A stretch of 64,000 nucleotides of DNA from DASQPR01 sp963724705 (GTDB lineage: Bacteria > Actinomycetota > Actinomycetes > Mycobacteriales > Micromonosporaceae): contig CAVRVS010000006.1 of NCBI GenBank assembly GCA_963724705.1, forward strand, positions 930,001 to 994,000, given 5' to 3'. Position numbers and translations under genes: made by a program. Numbering within the stretch: position 1 is the first letter of the stretch; each line of letters starts with the position of its first letter. Under the pieces are notes generated by a model that was not told where the DNA came from, did no database searches, and saw only the letters and a program-made list of their open reading frames with translations. Shown in pieces: positions 32,424 through 43,365 of this stretch.

Positions 32424-33977
32424 CTACGGCCGCCTCAGTGCGTCCGAACCGCCCGTGCTCTGCGCGTGGACCAGATCCCCGCGGCGCTCGGCGTCGGCGT
32501 CGATGGATTCGAGTCGGCGTCCGACGCCTTCGAGCACATGCTTACCGATCATGCTCTCGTGCGGCAGCTCGATCGGGTACACACCGTCGAGACAGGCGCG
32601 GCACAGGCGGCTGGCCGGCTGTTCGGACGCCGCGATCAGCCCCTCGATCGACACGTAACCGAGGGTGTCGGCACCGATGGAGCGACGAATGCCGTCGATG
32701 TCGAGGTTTCCGGCAATCAGTTCGGCCCGCGTGCCGAAGTCAATGCCGTAGAAGCACGGCCACTTGATCGGCGGCGACGAAATCCGGACGTGGACCTCGA
32801 TCGCGCCGGCCTCGCGCAGCATGCGGACGATCGCGTGCTGGGTGTTGCCCCGCACGATCGAGTCGTCGACGACCACGATGCGCTTGCCTCGCAGCACGTG
32901 GCGCAACGGGTTCAGCTTCAGCCGGATGCCGAGCTGCCGGATCGTCTGGGACGGTTGGATGAACGTCCGCCCGACGTACGCGTTCTTGATCAGCCCGGCA
33001 CCGTACGGGATCCCCGAGGCTTGGGCGTAACCGATCGCGGCCGGTGTCCCCGACTCGGGGACCGGGATCACGAGATCGGCCTCGACCGGATGCTCGCGGG
33101 CCAATTTGCGGCCGACCTCGACCCGAGAGTCATAGACGTTGCGCCCGGCGATCGTGGAATCCGGCCGGGCGAGGTAGATGTATTCGAACAGGCAGCCCTT
33201 CGGCTCCGGTGCGGCGAACCGCTGCGACCGCAGGCCCTGCTCATCGATCGCGATCAGCTCACCCGGCTCGATCTCGCGGACCATCGAAGCGCCGACGATG
33301 TCGAGCGCCGCGGTCTCGCTGGCGACCACCCAGCCGCGTTCCAGCCGGCCGAGCACCAAGGGGTGTACGCCGTTGGCGTCGCGCGCCGCGTACAGCGTTG
33401 TCTCGTCCATGAACACAAAGCTGAACGCGCCGCGCAGCCGCGGCAGGACGGACATGGCCGCTTCCTCGATCGAAAGATCGGGGTGGGCGGCGAGCATCTG
33501 GCTCACGATCGCCGTGTCCGACGTTTCGCCGGCCGGCGCGTGGGCGATCTTCGCCAATTCCGTCGTGTTGACCAGGTTGCCGTTGTGGGCGAGCGCGATC
33601 GTGGTCCCGAACTCGGAGGACCGCAGGACCGGCTGCGCGTTCTCCCACGTGGAGGCGCCGGTTGTGCTGTAGCGGGTGTGACCGATCGCCAGATGCCCGC
33701 GCAGGCTCGACAACGTCGATTCGTCAAAGACCTGGGCGACGAGGCCGAGATCCTTATAGACGACGACGCCGGATCCGTCGCTCGCGGCGATGCCGGCAGC
33801 CTCCTGGCCGCGATGTTGGAGGGCATAGAGGCCGAAATACGTGAGCTTGGCCACCTCTTCGCCGGGGGCCCACACGCCGAACACGCCGCACTCGTCCTGA
33901 GGACCCTGTTCCTGCGGGTCAAGATCGTGATTCAGCTGACCGTCGCCTCGGGGCACCGGCGCTCCTCTTGTGTTCAT
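32424..33977 (-). CDS. purF: Amidophosphoribosyltransferase
   Basis: First committed step of purine synthesis, making phosphoribosylamine from PRPP and glutamine. 517 residues. The N-terminal nucleophile Cys is in QDECGVFGVW, so about 30 residues must be removed by processing; YFGLYALQHRGQEAAGIAAS follows. The PRPP-binding loop is GKRIVVVDDSIVRGNT, and the C-terminal part has the Cys residues of an iron-sulphur-type enzyme (RLCRACLDGVYPIELP). The frame is open to 34151, but family sequence starts near ATG 33977 (GTG 33956 is an alternative). Confidence 0.95.
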   Translation of the reverse strand: MNTRGAPVPRGDGQLNHDLDPQEQGPQDECGVFGVWAPGEEVAKLTYFGLYALQHRGQEAAGIAASDGSGVVVYKDLGLVAQVFDESTLSSLRGHLAIGHTRYSTTGASTWENAQPVLRSSEFGTTIALAHNGNLVNTTELAKIAHAPAGETSDTAIVSQMLAAHPDLSIEEAAMSVLPRLRGAFSFVFMDETTLYAARDANGVHPLVLGRLERGWVVASETAALDIVGASMVREIEPGELIAIDEQGLRSQRFAAPEPKGCLFEYIYLARPDSTIAGRNVYDSRVEVGRKLAREHPVEADLVIPVPESGTPAAIGYAQASGIPYGAGLIKNAYVGRTFIQPSQTIRQLGIRLKLNPLRHVLRGKRIVVVDDSIVRGNTQHAIVRMLREAGAIEVHVRISSPPIKWPCFYGIDFGTRAELIAGNLDIDGIRRSIGADTLGYVSIEGLIAASEQPASRLCRACLDGVYPIELPHESMIGKHVLEGVGRRLESIDADAERRGDLVHAQSTGGSDALRRP

Positions 33978-34171
33978 CGGCGTCGCCGTCCCGGCCGCGC
34001 GAGTCGTCGGCGGGTTCGGCCTTGCGGTCTCGACAGCGCTGCTTGCACGGACATCTGCCCATGTCGAAAAGCCGATCGACGTGCCTCGACTCAAGTGTTG
34101 GGACCAGATTTTCCCGCCAGGCCAGTGTACGCGAGTGCCGTCTCCGCCCAAGATGGCGAGGCGAGGAGATG

Positions 34172-34612
34172 TTACGAGTCGGACGACAATGGCAGGAACG
34201 GGGATAGATCCGCGCGAACGCCACTGGATCGGATGACACCCGATTCGACGGCCGCCGACCAGCTGATCTCACCCGTCGCAACCTTCACCCAGGTCACGGC
34301 ATCTGTCTCGACGACATTCGGCGGCGTGCCACGGGTATGACGCGGACCGGGAATACATTGAACAGCACCAAAAGGTGGGACCCGGACCTCCACCGATCGG
34401 CCAGGCGCGCGGTCTGACAATTCCCGCAAAAGCTCACGTACCGCATCGCGGAGTGCGCCGCGGTCGGGCGATTCGCCCGCAGCGACGGCGTTGATCACGC
34501 TCTGTACGGCGGCGGAATTACGGTACGCACGGGACACGTCGGGACGATACGACCTATCTGCAAAGTGCCTGACAACCGGCCCCCGCTTTAAGAGTCGACG
34601 GGAAACAGGCAT
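34172..34612 (-). CDS. Sterol-carrier (bacterial SCP ortholog) family protein
   Basis: 146 residues. The C-terminal half SVEVRVPPFGAVQCIPGPRH, TRGTPPNVVETDAVTWVKVA and ATGEISWSAAVESGVIRSSG to DLSPFLPL is the bacterial SCP ortholog pattern that accompanies purF in Streptomyces. It should bind a hydrophobic ligand, but none is known. ATG 34612 is chosen; the ribosome site is poor, and the open frame extends to 34753. It precedes purF by about 195 nt. Confidence 0.75.
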   Translation of the reverse strand: MPVSRRLLKRGPVVRHFADRSYRPDVSRAYRNSAAVQSVINAVAAGESPDRGALRDAVRELLRELSDRAPGRSVEVRVPPFGAVQCIPGPRHTRGTPPNVVETDAVTWVKVATGEISWSAAVESGVIRSSGVRADLSPFLPLSSDS

Positions 34613-34741
34613 AGTTGCCCACGATGTATCCGCATTGGAACATGCGCCAGCGACACTGTTACGTCGTGGCCGGATACCTCGTTGTGTGAGTTGTGTGAAA
34701 CGACGACTCGGCTGGATGACCGGCCAGGAGGCGGTGGAGAC

Positions 34742-37237
34742 GTGACAGCGCATGAGCGATCCTGGATGCGCCCACGAGAACGGGCGTACGCAGGACTGTT
34801 CGTGTTACTGGCCATGGTCGCCAGCCTGCTCGGCGTCGGTCTCGCGGCGCAGCCCGCCTTCGCCGTCGATGCAGGGGTCACCGTCTCCGTTTCTCCCTCG
34901 TCCGTGACCCTCGGCCCAGGGCAGTCCGCGACTATCAACGTAACGGTGACGAACACCAGCGAGCCGGATGCGACGCCGATGGCGGCCACACTCGCCGTCA
35001 GTGGCGGTAGCGCGTCGGCGAACGACATCACGGTCGGTCTCGGCAGCGGCTGCGACAACAGCGGTCAGTCGCAGGCCGGCCAGGCGACCTGCAACTTCAC
35101 GGCGCACACGGGGCCGCCGCCGGCGAAGGCCGTTGCGAACCTGGTGTTCACCCTCAAGGCCGCGCAGACCATTAGCGACGTCGTTCCGGGCGGGAAGGCG
35201 ACCTTCAGCTCGTCGTCGGTCTCGGTCGTCGAGTCGCCGGCGATCAACAGTCCGGTGTCGAAAGGGTTCAGCCTCACCCTGAACGGGCCGGCGCCGCCGC
35301 CTTCATCGACGATCTCGGGCGTCGTCGATGACGTCACGACCGGTCAACCCGTGGCCAACGCCCTCGTCAACTTGCAGGACGCGGCGAACCACTCGTATCT
35401 CGCCCACTCCAGCAGCAGCGGCAAGTTCTCCTTCACCGCCGGAGGCTCGACGCCGGTCGTCGCCGGCCCGGTCGTCATCGGCGCATCGAAGAACGGCTAC
35501 CAGGACTTCACCGGGACGCCGAAGACCTTCACCCCCGGCCAGAACCTCACCGGTTGGCGGGTGCTCATCAAGCCGGTGGCGGCCCTACCGTCGGCGTCGG
35601 CGTCAGCGACTCCATCGGCGTCCGCGTCGAGTGGGCTGCCGTCGCCGACCGACGGTCTGTCCGCGGGGCCGAGCGACTCCGGCGCTGTCGTGCCGCCGGG
35701 CAGCACCACCGCTGCCGGGAACAGCAGCGGTATGAGCGGCCCGGTCAAGGTCGTCTTGGTCCTCGGCGTCCTGCTGCTGCTCGCGGGCGCTGCCGTGGCG
35801 ATCTATCTGCTGGTGCGCCGCAAGCGCGATGACCTCGGCGGCGACCCGGATGGGGCGCCGACCCCGACACCCGGTGACGACGGCACCGGATACATGAATT
35901 CACGGCCGATGGCGATGCCCGAAGCGACCATGATCGCCCGTCAGGGCCCGGCGGCGCATTACGGTGACGCGCAGACAATGGTGCATCCGCTCGGCTCGAA
36001 CATGGGCGCTCCGACGCGAGCGGCTGCGCCGCCGACGATGACGCGGCCGGTCGATCCGTATCAGGGCGCCGGCTACTCCGGTGGCGGGGGCTACGGCGCG
36101 GCCGACGCGACCACCTACGCCGCGACGGGGTACGGGGGCCAGAACCGACCGGCCTCGGGCGCCGGGTACGGCGGCTACAACCAGCCCGGATCGGGCGCCG
36201 GATACCCCGGGCAGAACCAGCCCGGGTCGGGCGCCGGATACACGGGCCACAACCAACCCGGATCGGGCGCCGGATACCCGGGCCAGAACCGACCGGCGTC
36301 GGGCGCCGGGTACGGCGGCTACAACCAACCCGGATCGGGCGCCGGATACCCCGGCCCGAACCAGCCCGGATCGGGCGCCGGATATCCGGGCTACAACCAG
36401 CCCGGATCGGGTGCCGGATACCCCGGGCAGAACCAACCAGCGTCCGGCGCCGGATATGGCCAGCCGACCCGCGCTCCGTACCCTGACGGACCGGGTTCTA
36501 GCGGCGACTACGGCGCGAATGCAACGGGCTACGGCTCCAGCGGCGGCTACGGCCAGCAAGGCAACGGCGCCGCCACGTACGGCCAGCCGAGCCGTGGACC
36601 CGTCGGCTATGAGCAGCCGGAATACCCGGCCAACGGCTACGGAACGCCGTACGGCCAGCAGGGCGGCAACGCAGCGCCGGACTACTCGCAGACCCAGGGC
36701 TACGGCGATAACGGCTATGGTCAGCCGGCCTACGACGCCAACCAATACGGCCAGCACGGCCAGCACGGCTACGACGACCAGGCGGGCTACGGTGGCGCGC
36801 CGGGCTACAACGGCCAATCCACTTACGGCGACAACGCTTATCCGCAGGCGAACTACGACGCCAATGGCTACGCGCAAGCCGACTACGGCAACCAGGCCTC
36901 GTACGACGGCCAGCACGCGCCGAGCTACGACGCCAATGGGTATCAAGCCGACAACGGCTATCCGGCCGACAACGGCTACGGCGATGCCGGCAACGGCCAA
37001 TACGCCGGCAACTATGAGTCCAACGGATATGCCGACAACGGGTACGACGCGAACAGCTACAACACCAACGGCTACGAAACGAATGGCTACGACACCAACG
37101 CATACGACAGCGGGCCGGCGGACCAGCACTCGGCGCCCGCGCCCGGAGTCCGCCAGGGCAACGGTGCGCAGGGCGGATACCGCGGCGGATACGTGCCACC
37201 GGACCAGCGCGGTTCGGTCGACTGGCTCGACGACTAG
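34742..37237 (+). CDS. Membrane protein with Ig-like ectodomain and Tyr-rich low-complexity cytoplasmic tail
   Basis: 831 residues. A signal peptide (about 1-40, cleaved near AQPAFA-VDAG) leads to a Ser/Thr-rich domain, a carboxypeptidase-regulatory-like fold (SGVVDDVTTGQPVANALVNL to KFSFTAG), a Ser/Pro linker, one membrane helix (about 334-357, VVLVLGVLLLLAGAAVAIYL) with the RRKR stop. The remaining 470 residues are low-complexity, first nine copies of a 12-residue NQPGSGAGYPGQ-type unit, then irregular GYG, NGY and DANGY repeats. By topology this tail is cytoplasmic. I know no function. GTG 34742 has an AGGAGG site. Confidence 0.75.
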   Translation: MTAHERSWMRPRERAYAGLFVLLAMVASLLGVGLAAQPAFAVDAGVTVSVSPSSVTLGPGQSATINVTVTNTSEPDATPMAATLAVSGGSASANDITVGLGSGCDNSGQSQAGQATCNFTAHTGPPPAKAVANLVFTLKAAQTISDVVPGGKATFSSSSVSVVESPAINSPVSKGFSLTLNGPAPPPSSTISGVVDDVTTGQPVANALVNLQDAANHSYLAHSSSSGKFSFTAGGSTPVVAGPVVIGASKNGYQDFTGTPKTFTPGQNLTGWRVLIKPVAALPSASASATPSASASSGLPSPTDGLSAGPSDSGAVVPPGSTTAAGNSSGMSGPVKVVLVLGVLLLLAGAAVAIYLLVRRKRDDLGGDPDGAPTPTPGDDGTGYMNSRPMAMPEATMIARQGPAAHYGDAQTMVHPLGSNMGAPTRAAAPPTMTRPVDPYQGAGYSGGGGYGAADATTYAATGYGGQNRPASGAGYGGYNQPGSGAGYPGQNQPGSGAGYTGHNQPGSGAGYPGQNRPASGAGYGGYNQPGSGAGYPGPNQPGSGAGYPGYNQPGSGAGYPGQNQPASGAGYGQPTRAPYPDGPGSSGDYGANATGYGSSGGYGQQGNGAATYGQPSRGPVGYEQPEYPANGYGTPYGQQGGNAAPDYSQTQGYGDNGYGQPAYDANQYGQHGQHGYDDQAGYGGAPGYNGQSTYGDNAYPQANYDANGYAQADYGNQASYDGQHAPSYDANGYQADNGYPADNGYGDAGNGQYAGNYESNGYADNGYDANSYNTNGYETNGYDTNAYDSGPADQHSAPAPGVRQGNGAQGGYRGGYVPPDQRGSVDWLDD
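36143..36466 (+). repeat. Nine 36-bp coding repeats
   Basis: Nine in-frame 36-bp units encode N-(Q/R)-P-(G/A)-S-G-A-G-Y-(P/G/T)-G-x. Variants alternate with a regular order (NRPASGAGYGGY recurs after four units), suggesting block duplication of a larger segment. Confidence 0.8.
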
Positions 37238-37252
37238 CGGCGCGACAGTCCG

Positions 37253-37290
37253 GCCGCGCTGAAGAAGCAGTCAGGCCGCACTGAAGAAGC
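37253..37290. repeat. 21-bp-spaced duplication over the comB-like stop codon
   Basis: GGCCGCGCTGAAGAAGC (37253-37269) and GGCCGCACTGAAGAAGC (37274-37290) differ at one base. The second lies in the last codons of the comB-like gene and the first just after its stop. Confidence 0.6.
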
Positions 37291-38065
37291 CGCCCTCTAG
37301 CAGGGGTACGGTCGTCGACGCATCGACGTCGACGGCCACGTCCACGTCGGCTGCGAAGCCGCGCTCGACCAGGATTCGACCCGATACGCAACCCCGGACG
37401 GCGGCCACCGGGTCCGGCAGGGCGGCCAGGGCGGCTAGTGTCACCGCGGCCTCCACCGACAGGCCACCCGGCACATGTGACAGCCCGTCGAGCACCATCG
37501 CGGCGCCCACGAGATCCTCGACTCCCGGCCGCATCGTGCCATCGGGCCACCGCTCGCCGGCGGCGATGACACCGATCGGGCGCGTCGGTCCGCCGTACCC
37601 CCGTTGGTGAAGCCAACGAACGACGGCGCGTGCGTTGCGCATGCATGCCGCGACGACCGGCACGCCGGTCGCTCCGGCGGCCGCAGAGATCGCCGCACCG
37701 TTCGGCGAGGGCAGCACCAGGTCGGCGACGGCCGGCGCGCGCAGCAACGATGCCGGCGACAGTGACCACGGGTGGTCTGGGCTGAGCGCGGCCCGGCGGA
37801 CCCCAACCGCGGCACCCAGGCGCTCGGCATAAGCCGACGCCTGACCGTCCCACGGGAACGGGTGCACACGCGTGCCTCGGCTGACCGCGACGTCGAGCGC
37901 CGTAGTGAAGGACAACACGTCGACCACGACGAGGACCGAGCAGGTGTGCCCGAGTTCGGCCGCACCGGCGAGTCCCCACTCGAAGCGAGCTCCGCTGCCG
38001 GGCTGCGAATTCAGGCTGACGCCGAGCGAGGCCGGCGTGCCCGAGGCTTCGGACACCGGAATCAA
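37271..38065 (-). CDS. 2-phosphosulfolactate phosphatase (ComB)-family protein
   Basis: 264 residues, ComB fold: VLVVVDVLSFTTALDVAVSR, LPSPNGAAISAAA, VVAACMRNARAVVRWL and GVIAAGERWPDGTMRPGVED are the conserved blocks around the Mg-binding active site. ComB acts in coenzyme M synthesis in archaea; actinobacterial members are of unknown substrate. The start codon is TTG 38065 or GTG 38056, with no clear ribosome site. Only 51 nt separate it from purL, so it may be the last gene of the purSQL operon. Confidence 0.75.
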   Translation of the reverse strand: MIPVSEASGTPASLGVSLNSQPGSGARFEWGLAGAAELGHTCSVLVVVDVLSFTTALDVAVSRGTRVHPFPWDGQASAYAERLGAAVGVRRAALSPDHPWSLSPASLLRAPAVADLVLPSPNGAAISAAAGATGVPVVAACMRNARAVVRWLHQRGYGGPTRPIGVIAAGERWPDGTMRPGVEDLVGAAMVLDGLSHVPGGLSVEAAVTLAALAALPDPVAAVRGCVSGRILVERGFAADVDVAVDVDASTTVPLLEGGFFSAA

Positions 38066-38116
38066 TGACCCGACGCCATCATGACGCCTCGCGGCTGTCG
38101 CTACTCTTCGGCGTGA

Positions 38117-40641
<2,525 letters not shown>

Positions 40642-40645
<4 letters not shown>

Positions 40646-41343
40646 GCCCGCGCTCCCGCCATGCGGCCCGCTTGGCCGGTCGCAACGGCCCGGACGATCG
40701 ACGTAAAGAAGCCGAGGCCGTCGACGGACGGACCGGTCAACGCCTCGATCGCGTGCTCCGGATGCGGCATGATCCCGACGACGTTGCCGGCCTCGTTGCG
40801 GATCGCCGCGATATCGCGCATCGAGCCGTTCGGGTTGCCGCCGACGTAGCGGGCCACGATGCGGTTCTCCACGGTCAACTCGTCCAGCGTGGCGGCATCG
40901 GCGACAAAGCGACCCTCGCCGTTCTTGACCGGGATCACGATCTCCTGGCCGGCGCCGAATTCGCCGAGCCACGGCGAGTCGGTGGACTCGATGCGCAGTC
41001 GCTGGTCGCGATTACGGAAGTGCAAATGGCTGTTGCGGGTGAGCGCACCCGGCAACAGATGCGCCTCGCACAGGACCTGGAAGCCGTTGCAGATGCCGAG
41101 CACCGGCAGCCCGGCGTGCGCCGCGTCGATGATCGCGGCCATCACGGGTGAAAATCGTGCGATCGCCCCGCAGCGCAGGTAGTCGCCGTAGGAGAAGCCG
41201 CCGGGCAGCACGACCGCGTCCACGCCGTGCAGGTCCGCGTCGCCGTGCCACAGCGCGACCGCATCGGCACCACCGAAACGTACGGCCCGCCGGGCGTCGC
41301 CGTCATCCAGCGAGCCGGGAAATGTGACGACGCCGATCCTCAC
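40642..41343 (-). CDS. purQ: Phosphoribosylformylglycinamidine synthase, subunit I (glutaminase)
   Basis: Class I glutamine amidotransferase delivering ammonia to PurL. 233 residues: TFPGSLDDGDARRAVRF at the start, ALWHGDADLHGVDAVVLPGG, catalytic Cys in LPVLGICNGFQVL and the His-Glu pair in GIMPHPEHAIEAL. It overlaps purS and purL by 4 nt each. Confidence 0.96.
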
Positions 41344-41609
41344 TTGTCGGCGCTCGCCAGGTCATCGGCCAACCGCACGGTGAAGTGTTCGATCACCGGG
41401 TTGGCCAGCAGTCGATCAGCGATCGCGCGGGCCCGATCGAGATCCGCGCCGGCGTCAGCCCCGTCGGCGAACTCGATCTCGATGTGCTTGCCGATGCGGA
41501 CAGCCGAAACCCCTTCGATGCCGAGGTTCGGCAGCGCGTTCGCGACGGCCTGTCCTTGCGGATCGAGGATTTCGGGCTTGAGCATGACGTCGACAACGAC
41601 GCGAGACAC
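41340..41609 (-). CDS. purS: Phosphoribosylformylglycinamidine synthase, PurS subunit
   Basis: 89 residues: RVVVDVMLKPEILDPQGQAV and NLGIEGVSAVRIGKHIEIEF are the PurS signature, followed by a C-terminal LLANPVIEHFTV. PurS dimers bridge PurL and PurQ. GTG 41609 follows GGAGAG. Its stop overlaps the purQ start by 4 nt, giving the order purS-purQ-purL. Confidence 0.95.
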   Translation of the reverse strand: MSRVVVDVMLKPEILDPQGQAVANALPNLGIEGVSAVRIGKHIEIEFADGADAGADLDRARAIADRLLANPVIEHFTVRLADDLASADK

Positions 41610-41803
41610 GGGTCTCTCCAGCCTGTGTGTCCGGTTGCCGTTCGCGGGACGCGCACGGCCGCACGCCCCCAGCACAACCGCGTGTCCGCTCGAGGCGGGC
41701 TTGCACAGCCTACCCGAGCAGTGAGATCGCGCCGTCATGAGCCAGTTGGCGCGCCGGGGCCGGCGCATCCGGTGACGCTGCCCGGCGACGGCGCGCGCGA
41801 CGA

Positions 41804-42394
41804 TCAGGCCGTGATCGCCGTGACCACCGCGAGCGCGGTGCAGATGCCGGCGGCGGCGTAGCGCACCATCTCCAGCCGGACCTTCTTCAACAGCCAGCGG
41901 CCCAGAAGTACAGCGAGCCCGGACACCAGGATCAAGCCGAGCCATGAACCGACAAACGTCGCGTACGGATTGTTGCCCTTCGCGACCAGGCCGGCCGTCA
42001 ACAGTTGCGACAGGTCGCCCCATTCGGCGGCGAACAGCACCAGGAAGCTCGCCGCGAACGCTCGGAAACCGGACCGCACGGTGTTCGGCGCCGCGTCGGC
42101 CTCTCCGTCGCCGTCGTTGCTCTGGCGCGCCGACCGGAAGAGGATCGCCGCGCCGATCAGGAAGAGCGCGACGACGAACCACTTCACGATCTCGTCCGGC
42201 GCCAGACCGATCAGCCGCCCGAACGCGACCGCGACGACGCACTGCACGAAGAACGCGCAGATCACCCCGAGCCAGACCGCCAGCGGGCGGTATTTGGTCG
42301 TCAGGATGAGCGTCGCGATGAACGTCTTGTCCGGCAGTTCGATCGGCACGATGAGGATGAACGCGGTCGCGGCCGCGGCGAGGAAACCGATCAT
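41804..42394 (-). CDS. TMEM165/GDT1 (UPF0016) family cation transporter
   Basis: 196 residues, six membrane segments in two inverted halves. The family motifs are ELPDKTFIATLIL in the first half (usually ExGDKT; Gly replaced by Pro) and EWGDLSQLLTAGL in the second. Members move Ca2+ or Mn2+ against protons; bacterial ones are mostly Mn2+ exporters. The start overlaps the purC stop by 4 nt, so it is translated with a purine enzyme. Mn2+ or Mg2+ use by purine enzymes might explain this, but that is speculation. Confidence 0.88.
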   Translation of the reverse strand: MIGFLAAAATAFILIVPIELPDKTFIATLILTTKYRPLAVWLGVICAFFVQCVVAVAFGRLIGLAPDEIVKWFVVALFLIGAAILFRSARQSNDGDGEADAAPNTVRSGFRAFAASFLVLFAAEWGDLSQLLTAGLVAKGNNPYATFVGSWLGLILVSGLAVLLGRWLLKKVRLEMVRYAAAGICTALAVVTAITA

Positions 42395-43287
42395 CGCCAG
42401 GTGGCCCCGGTGATCTTCTCGTACGCGGCGACATAACGGGCCCGCGTTGCCTCGACGACCTCGTCCGGCAACTCCGGCCCCGGCGACGTCCGATCCCAAT
42501 CCAACGTGGCTAGCCAGTCGCGCAGCGGCTGCTTGTCGTAGCTCGGCTGGGCATGGCCCGGCTCCCAGCGGTCGGCCGGCCAGAACCGCGACGAGTCCGG
42601 CGTGAGCACCTCGTCGGCCAGGATGATCTGCCCGTCCGCGGTCGTGCCGAACTCGACCTTGGTGTCGGCCAGCAGGATGCCGCGCGGCTCACAGATCGCC
42701 CGGCCGCGATCCAGCACCTCGATCGTCAGCGCGCGCAGCTCGGACGCGCGATCCACGCCGACCTCGGCCACCATCTGGGCGTACGTCATCGGCTCGTCGT
42801 GGTTGGTCGGACCACCCTTGGTCGTCGGGGTGAAGATCGTCTGCGGCAGTTTCGAGCCCTCGGTCAGCCCATCGGGTAGCGGCACGCCGGAGACCGATCG
42901 GGACGCTTCGTACTGCACCGTTCCGCTGCCGGACAGGTACGCCCGCGCGACGCACTCCACCAGCACCATGTCCAGTCGGCGGACCAGCATCGACCGGCCG
43001 GCGAACTCGGGCCGGCCGGTAAACGGCGCCGGGTACGCATCGACGTCGGCGGTGATCACGTGATTGTCGATCATGCTCGCGAGCTGCTCGAACCACCACA
43101 GGCTGAGTTGGGTGAGGATCTTGCCCTTGTCCGGGATCGGCGTGGGTAGCACGACGTCGAAGGCGCTCATCCGGTCGCTGGCCACCATCAGCAGCCGACC
43201 GCCATGATCATCGTCGGCCACCTCGTACAGGTCGCGGACCTTCCCCGAGTACGACGGCGTCGGCAGCACGGCGTTCGGCTCGCTCAT
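42391..43287 (-). CDS. purC: SAICAR synthetase
   Basis: Phosphoribosylaminoimidazole-succinocarboxamide synthase, joining CAIR and aspartate. 298 residues: YSGKVRDLYEV, LLMVASDRMSAFDVVLPTPI, ARAYLSGSGTVQYE, FTPTTKGGPTNHDEPMTYAQ and GILLADTKVEFG with LADEVLTPDSSRFWPAD are the long-form PurC blocks. ATG 43287 follows AGGAG. 78 nt after purB. Confidence 0.96.
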   Translation of the reverse strand: MSEPNAVLPTPSYSGKVRDLYEVADDDHGGRLLMVASDRMSAFDVVLPTPIPDKGKILTQLSLWWFEQLASMIDNHVITADVDAYPAPFTGRPEFAGRSMLVRRLDMVLVECVARAYLSGSGTVQYEASRSVSGVPLPDGLTEGSKLPQTIFTPTTKGGPTNHDEPMTYAQMVAEVGVDRASELRALTIEVLDRGRAICEPRGILLADTKVEFGTTADGQIILADEVLTPDSSRFWPADRWEPGHAQPSYDKQPLRDWLATLDWDRTSPGPELPDEVVEATRARYVAAYEKITGATWR

Positions 43288-43365
43288 CACGCTCCTAGTG
43301 TTCCAGCCGCACGTTTCCGGCAATCAGTTCTGGTGCGTACGCGTGTCGAACGCCACGCCGGCGGG

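Noticed and set aside
36143..36466. Possible CRISPR-like array because of regular 36-bp spacing
   Set aside because: The repeats are in frame, code for a periodic peptide and have no unique spacers.
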